Shown here: positions 59,758 to 64,000 of the stretch, in pieces | How the letters are laid out: every line of letters starts with the position of its first letter | How positions within the stretch are numbered: the stretch's first letter is position 1 | Assembly: GCA_944470555.2 (NCBI GenBank) | Contig: OX104127.1 | Location: forward strand, 115,968,741-116,032,740 | Length of the DNA: 64,000 bases | Source: Heterobilharzia americana | Lineage: Eukaryota > Platyhelminthes > Trematoda > Strigeidida > Schistosomatidae | Reading direction: 5' to 3' | Made by a program: the position numbers and the translations under genes | The notes under the pieces: model-generated | Told to the model about the DNA's origin: nothing | The model's input: the letters and a program-made list of their open reading frames with translations, nothing else | Database searches by the model: none

Positions 59758-59890
59758 GGTGGTATTCATCACCGAGTGACATCAGTTAACAAGCCAAAGA
59801 TAACCTTGAAGTACTAGACAGTTGTTTCGTCCCAGTGTTAGATTCCTGAGTAGCGCACACTTCTCATCTCCATTTTATGAAGTGAAAATT
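59758..59890 (-). mobile_element. Sm-alpha-type SINE, 3' half with decayed ribozyme
   Basis: On the minus strand CTCAGGAATC, then CACTGGGACGAAACAACTGTC and later AACTGATGTCAC with GGTGATGAATACC parallel the ribozyme and tail of the other copies. The core CUGANGA reads CTCAGGA, an inactivating change at an invariant G, while GAAA is kept. No promoter boxes are evident upstream, so it seems truncated or too diverged there. Confidence 0.65.
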
Positions 59891-62800
59891 CTGGGACTGT
59901 GGCAGGTACTCATGGTTTGATAGATTTTCATAGCCTTACGCTAAACTGTAGTAATTTAGCTGGTTCATGACCCCTAATTTTTATTCATCTGTTAGCCAGC
60001 ATACGATCTGGCATTGCTGCATAGCGAACCAAGTTGCCACATCTCAAATCATGACATCAAGGCATTTATTGAGTTAAAAAATATAAATAAGTAAAAAGTG
60101 GTCATATTTGGCGGTGGATGTGAAAACAGAACTAAAAAGAAGTGAAAAATACAATAAGCTCAACATGGCGATAAAGATCAAGGGATTGAATTGAAGTATT
60201 TTCTTTTACCCAAGTCAATTCTCAGCCGCATAACTTACAGTCTCTAACCACCGATGCTTATTTTCCCTCGAACCGCGATCGGGGGGTTCGCTTTTACCTA
60301 GAAGGCACAGACAAATGGTCAGAAACTTTATGAAATGTTGACAAGTTTTGGCGGAAAAAAATTCAGTTCTTCATGAACAGTTACTAATTTCATCTTACAC
60401 TGCGCTTTAGGGTAGATAATGACTTAGCATGAGTAAATAATGTCCATACCACTTGAGTTAGTCAAGGTTTTTAACGTCATTAAGTGATTTACTTCTTTCA
60501 CTGGAGAATCGTTTACTATCCACTGAGTTGCTGATGACATAGTTTCATGATATGTGGTATATACTACTAAGGCAAAGTTGGCTAAATAATGATGCGTCCT
60601 CATGTTCACATACTCAAATGGCCCTGCTTCAGAGCTGTTGGACGATACACTCGGCTTTTATTCAGTGATCATACTTTTGCCGTAGATGACGTGAGGTTCC
60701 AAAATTTAAGCTAGCGTCGTACATCTGTGCCTAGATTTTGTCCATTCACTCACCTACCACGGCAACCAATACGTAGAGATGCAGTAAAATAAGCTGTAGA
60801 TTAAAAAAATAACAGTTACCACTCATTGCGAACAAGACGAATATTGAAGCAGTGGTAAAAGCCAAAGGATTATGAACACTGTAAAATGAGGGATGTAAAT
60901 TAACTCTTCTTTACACAGTACTTAGGCTTTAAGTGTAGAACTGCCAACGTCTCTGCTATCCATATGTGACTAGTCTTCTCTCATTTTAGGGAGAGAGAAG
61001 CATCACTTCTTCCTTTTAACGGCATATTAGGAAAATAAAACCTTGAGTTCACCTCAACATCCTTCGCGAAGCTGAACAAGGGATTACAACGACTAAATTT
61101 TAGCAGTGCGGCTGCAAGACTAACTGGACCCTAGAAGAAGGTCTAGTGGTGATCTCATAGATATGTCATGATTTCGCCTGCAAAACTGAGTAGTGAATCT
61201 GAATTGCACATTAAAACTGAACTCTTCTGAAGTTGCCACTGAAGTTTACCAGAAAAATCCCACTACTCATTAGCAAATCCATTTGTAAGGAATTCACTAT
61301 CTGTGACAATACCAATCGCCATAAAGTCAGGGAATTGAAATGAGACTTTCAAAAGGATGATCGTGATGAAGTCAAGCAGAAATCAAGAGATTGGACATCA
61401 CTGATATAATTTAGCTGGTGTACACATTTCATTTCATACATCACTGTGTGGTTTATCTCGATGACATACATTCAAATACAGCCTTCTAAATAAAGTGATG
61501 TCCTTACATGACAAACCTTTTAGAGAATGAACTTGCCATAAGACCTGTCAATCAATGTAGTCGAACGTCGCATTCAACTGCTTTTAGGCGTTGCTATTTG
61601 CACCTGTGTTTTATGATCTGATTACTGACAAGTGACTGGTTGATAAACCCCAGTCTAGGTTTGAAACTCCCTGGTTTTATAAGGTTTCCAGTTCCCTAGC
61701 TTTATTTAGGTATTTGTCGGATTATATCAGAATCGAAGATCTCAGAAAATGCATGGGTAGATTAATTAAATGAAATTATCTAGAGGCTTTCCGTTTTGTC
61801 CAAACACTAGGATACGCACTGACTGATGCAAGCCAAAGAGCAGTATGTCTGATAATCGAACGCGAGTCAAATCTACAGTAATTCAAACTGATAATCATCA
61901 GCAACTGTCCTAAAATACCTATGGTTGCCTGTTATCGTTTAACGTTGATTACAGCTTCCCTAATTCCTGTGAATGCTCCTGTCATCCGCGACCTGAATGG
62001 ATAATGGGTAACTAAAAATCAGCTGGAGAATTGTCGAACTGTTTCTCGGAGTGAACCATCCATTTTTTAGTTGTCTCCCTTTCGTGAGAATTTTAGATCC
62101 GTCCTCCATCGTAATGGCCCCACTACTGCTTGATTTTCTGTTGGATTGACTAACCTACTTTTAACAACATCAAAAGATAGTTTGGTGACTGTTGGTCAAT
62201 TGAAGCACCTTTTAATCTATGCATGTTAAAGAAACTTGACTACTTTTCAAAGTTTTTATTATTGAACCTGATGATGTTTGTACTGAATTCATCCGGTTAA
62301 TTATTCCCAGTTACGTAACGCGCTGCTTTTTTCATGTATACAGAGGATTGATGTTAATAAGTAAGCCTGATTGTAATGTAAGTCCATTTCTCAGCTGGTA
62401 GTTTATGAGTTTATTCACATTATTTTGTAGTCCAAAGCAGTGATGAAAATAAGCATGCTTCTTAATTACAGGGGAGTTTTACGTTAGAAAATACTGTAGT
62501 CAGTATTACTTTGAAAGAGCAGTTGTGTTTTCTAGGCATGGAAATATACTGTCATCAAAACGACATTGTTGATTTACATTAGGTTATTTAACAGAAGGAA
62601 AAATGAAATGTTGCATTACCATAAATAGAACCAATGTCTCTTATTTTATCCGAAAGTTATCAAATGAGATAAACCGCTTTCTGAAGTGGTAATCTCTGGG
62701 AAACCATAATCCTCACAATTTGTGACTTACTGGTCCAATATAACTATCTTTTTTTGTAACTGAATATCAGTGTTTGGTTATTGAAATTTTAATTTCCGAT

Positions 62801-62919
62801 GTGCTGAGGAATTGCTTCAGAAAGTATTCTTCATGAACCTCTGAAGATGACATTTATAGGCATTAAACATTATTAGTTTGCTAAAACTTATATTGAGATC
62901 AAACAATGGTCGAAAGTAA
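59891..62919. other. Unassigned DNA
   Basis: No supportable gene. A small GC-richer hairpin (CGAACC with GGTTCG) sits at about 60270-60291. Short frames such as 60424-60609 are unfamiliar. Confidence 0.4.
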
Positions 62920-63010
62920 AATCAAAATTTGGCCCGTCACTGAAGTTCGCTGGTTCGATTCCTACTACGTTCCATATATTCATTTCACTTTCAATTCAGT
63001 ATCAGTTAAA
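62920..63010 (+). mobile_element. tRNA-derived SINE fragment, same family as 45.1 kb
   Basis: GCTGGTTCGATTCCT at about 62950 is a B-box-like T arm, followed by TATTCATTTCACTTTCAATTC, matching the body after the B box at 45100-45130. Just before it, AAAATTTGGCCCGTCACTGAA resembles the inverted arm at 44978-45000, hinting at the same inverted architecture in miniature. Confidence 0.5.
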
Positions 63011-64000
63011 CATCATTCCCTTACCTAACTGCTACAAAGAATACTGTAAATGTATACGTTGAATAACTGTGTAAATAATGTCATTATTGTAACACGTTGC
63101 ATATCATGGATTAACAATTAAAAATAGCCGTCCGACTCTACTAATTGTTCTTAGAATTAGGGCTTACTTTCAAGAAAATATATGTTAATCGACAAATGCT
63201 GTAAAATTTAATTATTGGCTGTCACAGAAGAGCGAGCGTAAAGTAAAATCTTTTAAAGATCACTGATAATCACTCTATGAACCTAAACAGCTATTTGCAT
63301 GCTTCCTTGTCAAAAAGGTTATATCTGAGACGTAGTAACATAAACCTACCGTAAGTTGAATTGAATATATTTTACTGGCAGAGAAATGGAGAAATAACTA
63401 TCCAACAAGTAATTATAAGTCGATTCTGAATTAAATATTACTTCAGAAGCATTGATCGGTAGATGTAATTTATAAAACACTACAGCCCTCAGAAGTCAAA
63501 AATGCGAAACCCATAATACCACACCCATAACAACAGATGATACATGAAAGCATAATGGAATAGAAATCTTGTTATTTAGTCGATCTTTATCATAAAATAA
63601 ATTTAACCCTTTTTAATCTATAACATTTTCCACTAATCAACATTGATGAATGGATCCAGGTTACTCTTCCATAATTCTAAGACCTTGAATTTTTCATCCT
63701 CATCTTGGGCTTCCAGAGTTGACCATTGTATTCTGTTGTCTTGTCTGATATGTTGTTATACGGTGTTAAAAATTAGCATGAAATAGTCTAATGTTTATGG
63801 AATTTGAATAGTTTGCTGAAACATAAGCTATTAAACGTTTCTTTAAATTGAGTTGACATTGTGTAGTAAATAAAAAAATTTAATTGGTATGAAACAAGGA
63901 TAACAAGATTACATAATATAACAACTTTCCCTAGATAATTATCAAAGTTATCGTGATTCTCAGCTCTGGAATTTAACTTCTGTTCATGTTGAAAAGCATC
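63011..64000. other. Unassigned DNA
   Basis: AT-rich sequence with no recognisable gene or repeat. Confidence 0.4.

Noticed and set aside
59820..59860. An active hammerhead ribozyme in the third SINE copy
   Set aside because: The core reads CTCAGGA, so an invariant G is lost, and stem III is mispaired.
1..64000. CRISPR arrays, operons or other prokaryotic systems
   Set aside because: There are no regularly spaced direct repeats and no prokaryotic gene organisation; all recognisable features are eukaryotic retroelements.

Overview
The window looks like AT-rich nuclear DNA of a flatworm, most likely a blood fluke (Schistosoma or a close trematode relative). Three things point there: RTE-, CR1- and Penelope-like retroelements of the kinds known from schistosomes; short tRNA-headed SINEs carrying a hammerhead-ribozyme-like core, as in the schistosome Sm-alpha family; and long stretches with no coding signal between them. 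The species call is inference. I recognise no host protein-coding gene, no genuine tRNA or rRNA gene, and nothing prokaryotic. The window is therefore intergenic or intronic sequence filled by retroelements of different ages.

Layout. 1-4270 is unassigned. 4279-7483 is a nearly full-length RTE-clade LINE (copy A) whose endonuclease/reverse-transcriptase ORF is unbroken. 8715-10740 is an old, internally deleted relative on the same strand, followed at once by a decayed CR1-type LINE (about 10790-12205). A tRNA-like SINE head lies at 12.57 kb and a (TA)n tract at 16.9 kb. 24611-27843 is RTE copy B, with a perfect 14-bp target-site duplication. 28868-30990 holds two oppositely oriented parts of a Penelope-like element (PLE). 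37135-37284 is a 41-bp inverted repeat built from SINE ends, with a hammerhead-like core in its loop. 37955-39700 is a second, decayed PLE with a GIY-YIG domain. 41.5-46.3 kb is a cluster of SINE-like repeats around a C-terminal fragment of another LINE family. 55088-58300 is RTE copy C. 58.7-59.9 kb carries three ribozyme-type SINE copies, one with all core nucleotides that I can check intact. The rest is unassigned.

How the parts relate. Copies A, B and C are close relatives. B and C share an in-frame TAA that separates the endonuclease from the reverse transcriptase. They also share two insertions that are reverse complements of each other and turn a 5-bp stem into an 11-bp hairpin. B and C thus form a derived sublineage lacking a continuous ORF, while A keeps the ancestral state, which the old copy at 8.7-10.7 kb also shows. 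An intact A-type element could supply protein in trans to B/C-type copies and possibly to SINEs; this is inference.

The most unusual items are the reverse-complementary paired insertions, the hairpin with a hammerhead core in its loop, the PLE that looks 5'-inverted, and the divergent SINE pairs.
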